Positions 1 to 7,740 of a stretch of 64,000 bases of DNA are shown here, one piece after another (the first letter of the stretch is position 1; each line of letters starts with the position of its first letter). Source of the DNA: Clostridiales bacterium Firm_11 (GTDB lineage Bacteria; Bacillota; Clostridia; Christensenellales; Aristaeellaceae). The stretch covers positions 1 to 64,000 of the forward strand of contig LVAQ01000024.1 of the NCBI GenBank assembly GCA_001604105.1, read 5' to 3'. A model generated the notes under the pieces. That model worked only from the letters and a program-made list of their open reading frames with translations, searched no databases and was not told where the DNA came from. Both the position numbers and the translations under genes were made by a program.

Positions 1-5
1 GTCCG

Positions 6-392
6 TTACCCGACTGCCACGTTTTTTGCGTTTTCCTCTTCGCTCTGGATATTGCGCTTGGTACCCCGGAACATGGCTTCCGTGATCGCTTCCTTGTAAG
101 CGGCCAGATCCAGCGGGGAGGTGAGCAGTTCAACCTCATCCTCGGTCAGCAGGGGCTCAGGCGTATCGCGGTTTTTCAGGTTGCGTACCAGAATGGACTG
201 GTTGGCCAGCAATGTGATCAGCCATACGACCTCATCCAAGGCCAGCTCGAAGTTTTCCGATTTCATGAGTTTTTCGCCGAGGTTTTCCAACCCGCCGTAC
301 CGACGGGCGATTTCCTTGGTCGCGCGGGTGGTGAGAATCAGCTCATAGGGCTGACCGCCAATCACAATGGCAGCGCTGCGTTCGCCTTCCAT
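6..392 (-). CDS. Phage tail assembly chaperone (gpG-like)
   Basis: This 128-residue protein lies directly downstream of the major tail protein, where siphophages encode the chaperone that binds the tape-measure protein during tail assembly. It is small and mostly helical with no membrane segment. Near its 3' end the minus strand carries the heptamer A AAA AAC (27 down to 21) in the correct frame (codons GCA AAA AAC). This is a canonical -1 slippery site. After slippage the frame stays open to the window edge, as expected for a G/G-T type fusion. The family call rests on position, size and the slippery site, because sequence similarity alone would be weak. Start ATG at 392 follows a GAGGGA-type ribosome site. 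Confidence 0.75.
   Translation of the reverse strand: MEGERSAAIVIGGQPYELILTTRATKEIARRYGGLENLGEKLMKSENFELALDEVVWLITLLANQSILVRNLKNRDTPEPLLTEDEVELLTSPLDLAAYKEAITEAMFRGTKRNIQSEEENAKNVAVG
21..27 (-). promoter_or_regulatory. Putative programmed -1 frameshift site A AAA AAC
   Basis: The heptamer sits seven codons from the stop of the tail chaperone gene and is phased as X XXY YYZ relative to the zero frame. Slippage by -1 reads on through codons for Arg-Gly-Ser-Arg and leaves the window without a stop. Tail chaperone genes of lambda-like siphophages commonly use such a site to make a minor longer product. The downstream part lies outside the window, so the extended product cannot be confirmed here. 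Confidence 0.65.
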
Positions 393-412
393 TATCGTTC
401 CCTCCTATGCAT

Positions 413-1006
413 TTAAGCGCCAGATGTAGTGTAGACCGGCTCGTAGACCTGACCGAACCAGCCCGTAACCGTGGCGGTGGACACCCCAGCAGCGCCTTCT
501 GTCACTTCGGCCTTCCAGGGGTGCTTGCCCAGCCCGTCCAGCTTGTTGCGGCGGAGCACCGTGCCCTCGATCGTCGGGGTGGAGAAGGTAATAGACTCGC
601 CCTTGGTTTGCAGGTTGGTGGCGGGAATGCCAAACTTCACCTTGTAAAGCCAAAAGTATCGATACTTGCCGTCCGGCTTGAGCGCGCGAAAGCCGATCGC
701 CACCGGCGCGCCCGCGTTCTCGCTCGCGGAGATGAGCACACCGTTGTCATCTGCCACCGCGCCGGTGAGATCACGCGCCGCGGCGACGCCGATATCGTCT
801 ACGCCCAACGAGAGCGTGCCAGACTTGAAATCCTTGATCACCTCGGCAGCACCGTCGTCGGCGTACAACACTGCTTCCGCAAGCTCTATGGACAGTTCCG
901 CCTTCATGGCCTTGGCCAGCGGAGCGGGCACGCCGTAGGTTTCCTCGCCGTCCGAGGCTTCGGTGATCTTTGCGTAATACAGCCGATCCATGCCAATCGT
1001 TGCCAA
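413..1006 (-). CDS. Phage major tail (tube) protein
   Basis: This 197-residue protein resembles the phi13/TP901-type major tail proteins of Firmicute siphophages, which polymerise into the tail tube. It begins with the typical short N-terminus leading into a Gly/Asp-rich beta domain (for example LYYAKITEA near residue 10) and ends in a small Ig-like, Thr/Val-rich segment. It sits between the head-tail joining genes and the tail chaperone, as the family usually does. Start ATG at 1006 follows a GAGGGA site 3 bases after the upstream stop, so the genes are translationally close. No defect is visible. Confidence 0.88.
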   Translation of the reverse strand: MATIGMDRLYYAKITEASDGEETYGVPAPLAKAMKAELSIELAEAVLYADDGAAEVIKDFKSGTLSLGVDDIGVAAARDLTGAVADDNGVLISASENAGAPVAIGFRALKPDGKYRYFWLYKVKFGIPATNLQTKGESITFSTPTIEGTVLRRNKLDGLGKHPWKAEVTEGAAGVSTATVTGWFGQVYEPVYTTSGA

Positions 1007-1009
1007 TTC

Positions 1010-1351
1010 TTATCCCTCCAGTTCATACTGTTTTGCCGTGTCAATGGCGAAGTGGTGATATCCGGTATCATCCTCATGCCCGATGTAGCGACGGTCGGTA
1101 ATGGTAATGCCCGCTGCCAGCAGCGCTTTTTCAATCTGCCGTTTAAGCGGACGGTAGTTGCCTTGGGAGAACAGCGACAGCCGTGCTTCCTGCACCTCAT
1201 ATTGGGGGAAATCCCCGGCATACAGGGCAAACGTGTCCGTCAGCGGGGTGATCACCGCATAGGTTTCAGGCGCTTTCCCGGTGAAAACGCCCGTTTCGAC
1301 AGGAATATGGAGATCACCCAGCAGAGTATTCAGTTCCGAAAGTAAGCTCAT
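1010..1351 (-). CDS. Tail completion / tail terminator-like protein
   Basis: This 113-residue protein occupies the slot between the HK97 gp10-like gene and the major tail protein, where HK97-type phages encode the tail terminator or minor capsid protein. Its N-terminus (LLSELNTLLGDLHIPVETG) and the central segment YAVITPLTDTF are typical of small alpha/beta tail-completion proteins that cap the tail and join it to the head. The function is assigned mainly from gene order. It overlaps the upstream gene by 4 bases, which points to coupled translation. Confidence 0.65.
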   Translation of the reverse strand: MSLLSELNTLLGDLHIPVETGVFTGKAPETYAVITPLTDTFALYAGDFPQYEVQEARLSLFSQGNYRPLKRQIEKALLAAGITITDRRYIGHEDDTGYHHFAIDTAKQYELEG

Positions 1352-1779
1352 ATCTGTCGCAACTCCTCCTCCAGCTTAGTGATCATGGCTTCTTCACAGG
1401 CTTTTTTGGACGAGGACTTGGCCGGTTTCAGGAAAGGCCGCGCAGGTTGGCCATGTTTTCCATATTCGAGGATATTCGCCAGTTTGGCATTGCTGCCGCC
1501 ATCGCTGCGTGGCTCCGCGAAACCCACCTTCACGTCCCAGTCGCCGTTTCGGTTCTGCTTGGCGGGCGACAGTCCCAGCGAGCGTTCCAGTTCGCCGGTC
1601 GCGCGACTTTTTTCTTTCGTCCCGCGCCCGACCGCCGACGAGAGATTGCTTTTCACCTTCGACAGTACCACGTTTCCGCCCGCTTCCAGCACCTTCGGAA
1701 CAATCTCGTCGGTCTTTTCCGCGAGGTGGGACATGCGCAGGAGGAAATCATCCGGCATTGATACTTCGACTTTAGCCAC
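1348..1779 (-). CDS. HK97 gp10-family head-tail protein
   Basis: This 143-residue protein matches the HK97 gp10 family of neck or head-tail joining proteins. Visible family traits are the N-terminal helix with LAEKTDEIVPKVLEAGG, the central GTKEKSRATGELERSLG segment, and the C-terminal LEYGKHGQPARPFLKPA block, which is the usual signature of the family. It overlaps its neighbours by a few bases on both sides, so it is part of one late transcript. The protein is not membrane associated. Confidence 0.85.
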   Translation of the reverse strand: MAKVEVSMPDDFLLRMSHLAEKTDEIVPKVLEAGGNVVLSKVKSNLSSAVGRGTKEKSRATGELERSLGLSPAKQNRNGDWDVKVGFAEPRSDGGSNAKLANILEYGKHGQPARPFLKPAKSSSKKACEEAMITKLEEELRQI

Positions 1780-2104
1780 CGGGCTTCACCTCCCGCGCCA
1801 TGACTTCGACGTACATTCCCCGGCCCTTCACATCCTCGGCGCCGACGATGTTGTAGCGGCCGTCCGCGTCCGTGATGTAGAGCGAGGTATCGACCGTAAG
1901 ACCGGGTATCCCTCGGAAGCGGAACAGGACGGTCGCCTCGGAAAACGCCGCCATGTTCGCCCACCGCTCAGAACCGTGCTGTTCTTCCTTGTATGCTCTC
2001 ACCGAAGCGAGAACTGTGCCGCCTTGCGTGACGAACCCTTCCGCGTCCCTGACCGGGGCGGTGCTGACGATGTCGATGAGCGTATTCATTTTTCCAAACG
2101 ACAT
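1772..2104 (-). CDS. Phage head closure / head-tail adaptor protein (SPP1 gp16-like)
   Basis: This 110-residue protein is of the head-tail joining (SPP1 gp16 / HK97 gp7) type that closes the connector pore after DNA packaging. It starts with MNTLIDIVS and has the pattern of six beta strands with the motif VLASVRAYKEEQHGSERW, common in this family, and LYITDADGRYNIVGAED towards the C-terminus. It lies directly between the gp6-like connector and the gp10-like gene, the standard position. It overlaps the next gene by 8 bases. Confidence 0.85.
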   Translation of the reverse strand: MSFGKMNTLIDIVSTAPVRDAEGFVTQGGTVLASVRAYKEEQHGSERWANMAAFSEATVLFRFRGIPGLTVDTSLYITDADGRYNIVGAEDVKGRGMYVEVMAREVKPGG

Positions 2105-2109
2105 TTATT

Positions 2110-2427
2110 TCACACACCCCACAGCCGGTCAAGCCGCAGAAGCGTGTTGACCGTGTTCCAAACCTGCTGGGAAGCCTGTATGCTGTCTGCGAAGAAGCCC
2201 GCCGTCGAGCCATCGCGCGACTCGTACCAGTTGGACGTGAGCATGATCACCGCCTGCTCCGTCGCGGCGGAGGCGGAATTGCCTTCATACCATCCCGCCG
2301 CGACGTGCTGGTAACTTTCCGCGTAGCCTACGGCGGCGGCGATGAGCCGCAGGAGCAGCGCGTTGTCCTGATCATGGGCAAGAATCAGGTTCTCCTTTAC
2401 CTTGGGCAGCAGTTCCGTTGGCGTCAT
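2110..2427 (-). CDS. Phage head-tail connector protein (HK97 gp6-like)
   Basis: This 105-residue, mostly helical protein belongs to the gp6-like connector group that forms a ring below the portal. The N-terminus MTPTELLPKVKENL and the LIAAAVGYAESYQ helix are typical, and the motif NWYESRDG followed by a short C-terminal helix is the usual ending. It follows the capsid gene, as expected for HK97-type heads. Start ATG at 2427 has an AAGGTGA ribosome site upstream. Confidence 0.85.
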   Translation of the reverse strand: MTPTELLPKVKENLILAHDQDNALLLRLIAAAVGYAESYQHVAAGWYEGNSASAATEQAVIMLTSNWYESRDGSTAGFFADSIQASQQVWNTVNTLLRLDRLWGV

Positions 2428-2441
2428 CGCTTTTCACCTTC

Positions 2442-3617
2442 TTACGCGCCCATCCGCAGGAGTTGGATGCCTTCGGCGAGGATGACCTTACCGTCCACTC
2501 GCTGGGTGCACAGGAAGCCGACCTGGCCGTTGGTGCTGTAGAGTTCATTGAGCCGCTGTACCGTTCTGCCCAGGCGGTCGCAGATCCAGTAATTACTGAA
2601 ATCGCCGAAGGCGATGGGTAGCGCGCTCGCCGTTACATCCGGCACGTAGGGGCTGGTGTAAATCGGATAGCCCAACAGCCTGTCAGGCTGACCCGCCTGT
2701 ACGGAGGGCTGCCAAAGATACGCGCCGTTGCCGTCCTTGAGCTTGCGGAGTGCGGAAACGGTGCCGTCCTTCATGAGGAACTTGGCGTTCCTACGGTACG
2801 GCGCGTTGAGCGCGTACGTCAGATCGATAAGATTATCCACCGTAACGGACGCCCCCGCCGTAACACCGACGTGACCGCCGCTCGCGGTAAAGATGCCCGT
2901 AGGCTGGCCCATACCGGTGCCGACGCAGAACGCCTGTTCCTCGGCGATGCCAAAAGCTCTGGCAAACTCGCCCGCGATGTAGGTTTCCAGATCGAACATG
3001 GCATCTTGCAGCAGTTCCGTGGAAACCTTCACCAGGTCGGTGAGCTTGTAGGCGTCCACCGTAATCTGCCCGAAGGCCGGATTGCTTTCGGTATATGCGC
3101 CGTTTTCCAGCGTCCACTGTGCCACGGAGTGGGTGGACGCCAGCGGAATCTTACGTTCCGCGGAAGTAGTGATCACCTTGGCGATAGAGCGTACGACGTT
3201 GCTTTCCTCAAGCCCGGTAACGATCTGGCTCTCAAACTCGGTCGGGACGAGGTAGCCGCCATCTGCATCCGCGCCTTCCTGCATGACGTTGTGGATCGGC
3301 TGTTTGCCGCGCAGGACGTTGCGGAAGTCGGCGCGGTACTCGTCAGAAGCTCTGCCGGTCTTGGGCTGATCAGGCCGGATAGGTTTGCCGGTAATCGGCG
3401 CGGACGTGGCTTTGCCCATCTCGAGGTCGAACGCCTGCTGGCGCTCCAGACGCTCGATTTCCTTTCCGAGGCTGACCATTTCGGTTTCCATGCGGTCGTA
3501 CTCGGCGGCGGACTCGGGCGGCACCAAGCCATCGGCGCCGCGCTTGGAATCCAGGAATGCCTTGGCAGTGTTCCAGATTTTATTGCGCTTTTCGCGCAGT
3601 TCAAGAATCGTAGACAT
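2442..3617 (-). CDS. HK97-family major capsid protein
   Basis: This 391-residue protein is the main shell subunit. The first ~100 residues are charged and coiled-coil like (ELREKRNKIW, then SLGKEIERLERQQ), which is the delta or scaffolding region normally removed by the prohead protease. The mature domain begins near GADADGGYLVPTEF and contains the E-loop and P-domain helices expected for the HK97 fold. The cleavage site is probably just before the GGYLVP block. It follows the protease gene by 18 bases, with a GAGGAGG site before ATG at 3617. Length fits the family. Confidence 0.95.
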   Translation of the reverse strand: MSTILELREKRNKIWNTAKAFLDSKRGADGLVPPESAAEYDRMETEMVSLGKEIERLERQQAFDLEMGKATSAPITGKPIRPDQPKTGRASDEYRADFRNVLRGKQPIHNVMQEGADADGGYLVPTEFESQIVTGLEESNVVRSIAKVITTSAERKIPLASTHSVAQWTLENGAYTESNPAFGQITVDAYKLTDLVKVSTELLQDAMFDLETYIAGEFARAFGIAEEQAFCVGTGMGQPTGIFTASGGHVGVTAGASVTVDNLIDLTYALNAPYRRNAKFLMKDGTVSALRKLKDGNGAYLWQPSVQAGQPDRLLGYPIYTSPYVPDVTASALPIAFGDFSNYWICDRLGRTVQRLNELYSTNGQVGFLCTQRVDGKVILAEGIQLLRMGA

Positions 3618-3635
3618 GATTTTTACCTCCTCTAA

Positions 3636-4346
3636 TTAGTGAATAATCAGGTTCAGCCGCTGTTCAAGAGTCGCCGCGGCTACGCCTTGCGGCGTTTCGG
3701 GTTGCTTGGGTTTCTCCTTGGGACGCACCTTGTTCAGCAGGGAGTTTGTCACCGCCCTGCGGCTGAACGCGAACGTGGCCCCGCTGCCAGGCATCTGACG
3801 TTTCTCGTCCCGCAGGATGCCGTCGGCGAACCCGAGCTCAATCGCCTTGTTGGCGTTCATCCACGTCTCCGCGTCCATCCAATGGCTGATTTTCGCCCTG
3901 CCCTGGCTCGATTTGATCTGGTAGGCGTTGATGATCGACTCCTTCACCTCGGCAAGCATCTCGATGGCCTTTTGCATCTCCTCGCTGTCGCCGATCGCGA
4001 TCGTTAACGGGTTATGGATCATCATCAAGGCGGTAGGCGCCATCAGCACCGAAGTGCCGGCCATGGCGATCACACTGGCCGCCGAAGCCGCAATGCCGTC
4101 AATCTTGACGGTGACGTTGCTTTTGTAGTCCATCAGCATGGCGTAAATCTGGCTGGCCGCCACGCAGTCACCGCCCGGCGAATTGAGCCAAACGGTGATG
4201 TCGCCCTCTCCGGAAAAGAGCTCGTCGCGAAAGAGGCGGGGCGTGATCTCGTCGCCCCACCAGGTCTCTTCCGAAATCTCCCCGTCGAAGTAAAGGACGC
4301 GCTCGTCGGAATCGCGCGCCCAGTCCCAGAATCTTTTGTTTTTCAC
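3636..4346 (-). CDS. ClpP-like head maturation protease
   Basis: This 236-residue protein is a Clp-type (S14) serine protease that trims the capsid delta domain. The fold signatures are VWLNSPGGD (residues 53-60), GIAASAASVIAMAG with the catalytic Ser (about residue 88-91), and MMIHNPLT with the catalytic His at about 111. An Asp follows near SHWMDAETWM. I chose the GTG at 4346 because it has a GGAGG site 7 bases upstream and overlaps the portal stop as GTGA. The longer open frame upstream, to 4646, is only the antiphase of the portal gene. Confidence 0.92.
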   Translation of the reverse strand: MKNKRFWDWARDSDERVLYFDGEISEETWWGDEITPRLFRDELFSGEGDITVWLNSPGGDCVAASQIYAMLMDYKSNVTVKIDGIAASAASVIAMAGTSVLMAPTALMMIHNPLTIAIGDSEEMQKAIEMLAEVKESIINAYQIKSSQGRAKISHWMDAETWMNANKAIELGFADGILRDEKRQMPGSGATFAFSRRAVTNSLLNKVRPKEKPKQPETPQGVAAATLEQRLNLIIH

Positions 4347-5578
4347 ATCGTGTCCTCCGTTTCTTTCAATTTGTATGCCGCGCCAACATCGGCGAGTTTG
4401 ACCATGTTGCCGTTGAGGACATGCGCGTTCCCGCCTTCCGCCTCTGTCAGCAGGTTCATGTCCTCCAGCGCCCGCACGTCGTTGACAGAGTAAAAGCCGT
4501 TTTGGATGCCGACGCTGTAGCCCTGCATCCGGCTTTGGTAATCGCCGCGCAAAAGCCCGTCGAGGTTGAAGCGAATAGAGAACGCCGCTTTTTCGCCCGG
4601 CAGCAGAAGCGCCTGCGTCAGCGACTGCTCCCACCGGATCACCCACGGGCCAAGCGTGTATTTAACAAATTCCAGCGACTGCTGCTCGATGTTTGAGAAA
4701 CTGCTCTTTTCAAGGTCGCCCACCATGTGCGGCGGTACCCTGAAAATCCGGGCAATCTCGTTGATCTGGAACTTACGGGTTTCCAAAAACTGCGCTTGCT
4801 CCGGCGGGATGGACATCTGGTGGAATTTAAGACCGTCTTCCAGCACGGCGACCTTGTGCGCGTTCGCGCCGCCGAACTGAGACTGCCAGCTTTCCCGCAA
4901 GCGCTCAACCTGTTCCGGCTTGATGACGCCGGGGTGCTCCAACACGCCGCCGGGATTCGCGCCGTTGGCGAAAAACGCCGCGCCGTAATCCTCGGTGGCA
5001 AGCGCAAGCCCCACCGCGTTCTTTGCCATCGCGATGGGGCTGTATCCAATGAGCCCGTCAAAGCCCAGTCCGGGGATGTGCAGAACGCTCTCGCGTCGCA
5101 GCTTCACCTGTCCCTTGTCGCTCTGATAGGTGTAGACCAGTTCGCCGTTAGGATCACGGTCAACCGCCATACGGTCGGGCAGCAGCGGGTAGAGGGAAAC
5201 AGGATAGCCGCGCCCATCCCGGATGATCTGGGCATAGGCGTTGCCCCACAAGAGCAGGTGAGCCATGAGCGTTTCTCGAAAAACGAATGACGTCATTTCC
5301 CTGTTCGGCTCGTCATGCAGGAGCCGCTGCAGCGGATGATCCGCCGTGCGTTCCTTGCTCCCATCCGCTTTATAGCGGTAGACGTGGAGCGGAAGTCCCG
5401 CGATTGACTCCGAGAGGATACGCACACAGGCGTAGACCGCGGAAGTCTGCATGGCCGTCCGTTCGTTGACCGCCTTGCCGGATGTGGTGCCGCCGAATAG
5501 AAAACGCCACCCACCGCCCACGCTGTTGCGGGGCTTGTCGCGAGAGTGAAACCATCCGCTGAAGAAGCTCCTTCTCAT
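4343..5578 (-). CDS. HK97-family phage portal protein
   Basis: This 411-residue protein forms the dodecameric ring through which DNA enters the head. Family marks are VNERTAMQTSAVYACVRILS near residue 40, the LLLWGNAYAQIIRD segment near 110, and PPHMVGDLEKSSFSNIEQQ around residue 290, which is highly typical of HK97 portals. The C-terminus ends in a basic, extended tail. It overlaps the terminase by 4 bases and the protease by 4 bases, so all three are translationally coupled. Confidence 0.95.
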   Translation of the reverse strand: MRRSFFSGWFHSRDKPRNSVGGGWRFLFGGTTSGKAVNERTAMQTSAVYACVRILSESIAGLPLHVYRYKADGSKERTADHPLQRLLHDEPNREMTSFVFRETLMAHLLLWGNAYAQIIRDGRGYPVSLYPLLPDRMAVDRDPNGELVYTYQSDKGQVKLRRESVLHIPGLGFDGLIGYSPIAMAKNAVGLALATEDYGAAFFANGANPGGVLEHPGVIKPEQVERLRESWQSQFGGANAHKVAVLEDGLKFHQMSIPPEQAQFLETRKFQINEIARIFRVPPHMVGDLEKSSFSNIEQQSLEFVKYTLGPWVIRWEQSLTQALLLPGEKAAFSIRFNLDGLLRGDYQSRMQGYSVGIQNGFYSVNDVRALEDMNLLTEAEGGNAHVLNGNMVKLADVGAAYKLKETEDTM

Positions 5579-7215
5579 ATAAACAGCAAACCCCTTTCCG
5601 CGTAAGCGCTCTGGTTGATTCCGCCGCCGAGGGTCGCTCGGGCAAGACCCATGATCATTGCCACCACGCCGTCTATCTTCTCGGTGGATTTTTTCTTGTT
5701 AGGCTTGATATTGCCCGCCGCGTCCTGATCAATGACGACGTTGCTCATGTTCCAGTCAAGAACAGGATGCCGGCCGTGCCGGATACGCCCTTCCATGACA
5801 AACTGGTAGAAGTCCTTGCTGGGCGGGGACATGGAAATGAAGCCCTGTCCAAACGGAATCACCTCGAAGGCGTGTTCAGCGCCGAGCTCTTCAAGATCCC
5901 GGCGTATCTTCTCCGCGCCGTAACGGTCATAAGCGATTTCACGGATGCGGAACCGTTCGGAAAGCTTCGCGATGAACGCCACGATGAAGTCGTAATCGAC
6001 GACGTTGCCCTCGGTGGTGTTGAACACGCCCATCTTCTTCCAGACGGCATAAGGCACATGATCGCGCCTGGTCCGCAGGTCGATCACGTCCTCCGGTAAC
6101 CAGTAGTAGGGCAAGACCGTGTACTTGGTATCACTCCCGGTTGGCGGGAACACCAAGACAAGGGCGGTTAGGTCGCCTGTGGAGGATAAGTCCAGACCGC
6201 CATAACAGGCTCTGCTTTCCATTTCTTCTTCCAGCAGCGCATGCTTCGAAGGCGAATTGGGTCCAACGTCACGTTGGCCGCAGGCGTCCCATTTATCCAT
6301 GGGCATCCAACGGATGTCCGCGTTACACCATTCGTTCAGGCGGAATTGCCGGAAGTGCATCTCCTCAGCGGGGTTCTGCTTTGCCTGTTCATAGGCCGCT
6401 TGAACCGTCTCAAACGGAATCGTCACCCCAATGGATGGATTCACGCGCCGCCAGACGCGATCGTCCTCCCAGTAATCGCCCTCCTCGATACCGAACACGG
6501 CAGGGTAAAACGCCGGGTCGATCTTCGAGCCGTCCATGACCGCCAGCGCCTTGCAGTGAATCTCATAGCAGATGGACGTTTTATCCCGGCCCGCCGTGGT
6601 GATAAGGAAATAGAGGGGCTGCCGCCGGGCGTCGCCGGTAAATTTGGTCATCGTGTCAAAGAGCTCGCGGGTCTGCTGCGCAAACAATTCATCGAAGATC
6701 AGCCCCGATACGTTGAAGCCCTGCTTGGATTTGGTTTCAGAGGACAGCACCCTGTAGAAGCTGTTGGTGTGCGGGAAGATGATTCGCTTGGTGGACGGCA
6801 CCAGTTTAGACAGTTTGGCTAGATCGCCGCATTGCTCCACCATCGCCTTGGCGGTATTGAACACAATGCTTGCCTGGTTGATGTCTGCGGCGCAGGAGTA
6901 GACCTCCGCGCCCGCCTCTCCGTCGGCAAAGAGGAGATAGAGTGCTACCGCTGCCGCGAGTTCGCTCTTGCCGTTTTTCTTGCCGACCTCGACGTACGCG
7001 GTGCGGAACTGCCGGTTGCCGTCCGCATCCACGATGCCGAAGATATCTCTGATGATCTGTTCCTGCCACGGCATCAGTTGAAATGGTTTTCCGTACCACT
7101 CCCCGGTGGTGTGCTTGAGCATGGAGATGAATCCCACCGCGAAGTCCGCCCGTCGCTCGTCGTAGCGCGATGTCGGCAGCATGAGCGGGGTGGGTTGATA
7201 ATGGAATTCGCCCAT
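5575..7215 (-). CDS. Phage terminase large subunit
   Basis: This 546-residue packaging motor has an N-terminal ATPase and a C-terminal RNase H-like nuclease. The Walker A variant GKKNGKS is at residues 78-84 and Walker B LIFDEL at about 172-177. Nuclease-domain acidic residues are visible in GGLDLSSTGDLTALV and in the late segment KIDGVVAMIMGLAR. The family is Terminase_1 (HK97/P27 group), consistent with the P27-type small subunit further upstream. The gene starts 26 bases after a terminator hairpin and has a GGAGG site, so it may have its own promoter or depend on read-through. Confidence 0.95.
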   Translation of the reverse strand: MGEFHYQPTPLMLPTSRYDERRADFAVGFISMLKHTTGEWYGKPFQLMPWQEQIIRDIFGIVDADGNRQFRTAYVEVGKKNGKSELAAAVALYLLFADGEAGAEVYSCAADINQASIVFNTAKAMVEQCGDLAKLSKLVPSTKRIIFPHTNSFYRVLSSETKSKQGFNVSGLIFDELFAQQTRELFDTMTKFTGDARRQPLYFLITTAGRDKTSICYEIHCKALAVMDGSKIDPAFYPAVFGIEEGDYWEDDRVWRRVNPSIGVTIPFETVQAAYEQAKQNPAEEMHFRQFRLNEWCNADIRWMPMDKWDACGQRDVGPNSPSKHALLEEEMESRACYGGLDLSSTGDLTALVLVFPPTGSDTKYTVLPYYWLPEDVIDLRTRRDHVPYAVWKKMGVFNTTEGNVVDYDFIVAFIAKLSERFRIREIAYDRYGAEKIRRDLEELGAEHAFEVIPFGQGFISMSPPSKDFYQFVMEGRIRHGRHPVLDWNMSNVVIDQDAAGNIKPNKKKSTEKIDGVVAMIMGLARATLGGGINQSAYAERGLLFI

Positions 7216-7240
7216 CGGCGGGCCTCCTATCGCGGTAAAT

Positions 7241-7260
7241 AAAAAGAGCCTTCCGGCTCA
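7241..7260 (-). terminator. Rho-independent terminator before the large terminase gene
   Basis: On the minus strand GAGCC, a four-base loop GGAA and GGCTC are followed by TTTTT. A second hairpin (GCCCC TTTC GGGGC, 7270-7283) lies just upstream. The pair sits between the DUF4314 gene and the terminase. It would reduce transcription into the structural genes unless there is antitermination or a late promoter. Confidence 0.7.
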
Positions 7261-7317
7261 CGAGAGATAGCCCCTTTCGGGGCGTCCTCGGCTAGTTGGT
7301 CGGATTAAGCTTAACGG

Positions 7318-7740
7318 TCAGCCGATATCCTTGTCGGCGAGTTCTCCCGTCACGATCATGGCTGAGTAGGCTTTGGGGCGTGTGAGGATGAAGCCGGCCA
7401 GTTCGTGAAAGCCCATCTCCAGGGCGATCTCGCATACCGCCTTCGCGTCAAACATGTTCGTTCGGCCAGTCTTTGCGGTGGCAACGCACTGTTCCCGGAT
7501 GATTTCAGCTTTGGTCAGCAGGCGGATGGAATCCGCGCCATAGACCGCGCCAAGCGTGGAACCGCTGTCCCAGCTTATAAAAACCGTCCCGGCGTCGTCC
7601 ACAAAGTCAACCGTGCCCCTGTCACCCGGCTTGAGCGAGGCATAGGGGTCGGTCATTGAAACCAGATCAACCCTCGCGCCTTGCGGGTACAGGCTCCGTA
7701 CCCGCTCCACTATCTGCCTGTCGGGAAATTGGATGTTCAT
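7318..7740 (-). CDS. DUF4314 plus DUF5049-like phage protein
   Basis: This 140-residue protein has two parts. Residues 1-75 resemble DUF4314, a small SH3-like beta domain (YPQGARVDLVSM and PGDRGTVDFVDDAGTVFI). Residues 80-140 resemble DUF5049, with TGRTNMFDAKAVCEIA and a helical end. Both domains are common in clostridial phages between the methyltransferase genes and the large terminase. The function is unknown. A role in packaging or regulation is only suggested by position. It overlaps the preceding gene by 4 bases. Confidence 0.75.
   Translation of the reverse strand: MNIQFPDRQIVERVRSLYPQGARVDLVSMTDPYASLKPGDRGTVDFVDDAGTVFISWDSGSTLGAVYGADSIRLLTKAEIIREQCVATAKTGRTNMFDAKAVCEIALEMGFHELAGFILTRPKAYSAMIVTGELADKDIG

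Noticed and set aside
407..1345. Long plus-strand frames opposite the phage structural genes (also 1379-2314 and 2871-3635)
   Set aside because: They lie antisense to well-matched phage genes, have Arg/Pro/Ala-rich shadow composition, no ribosome sites and no family resemblance.
4347..4646. 100-codon N-terminal extension of the capsid protease
   Set aside because: It overlaps the portal gene in another frame and is not protein-like. GTG at 4346 with GGAGG and a GTGA overlap is the better start.
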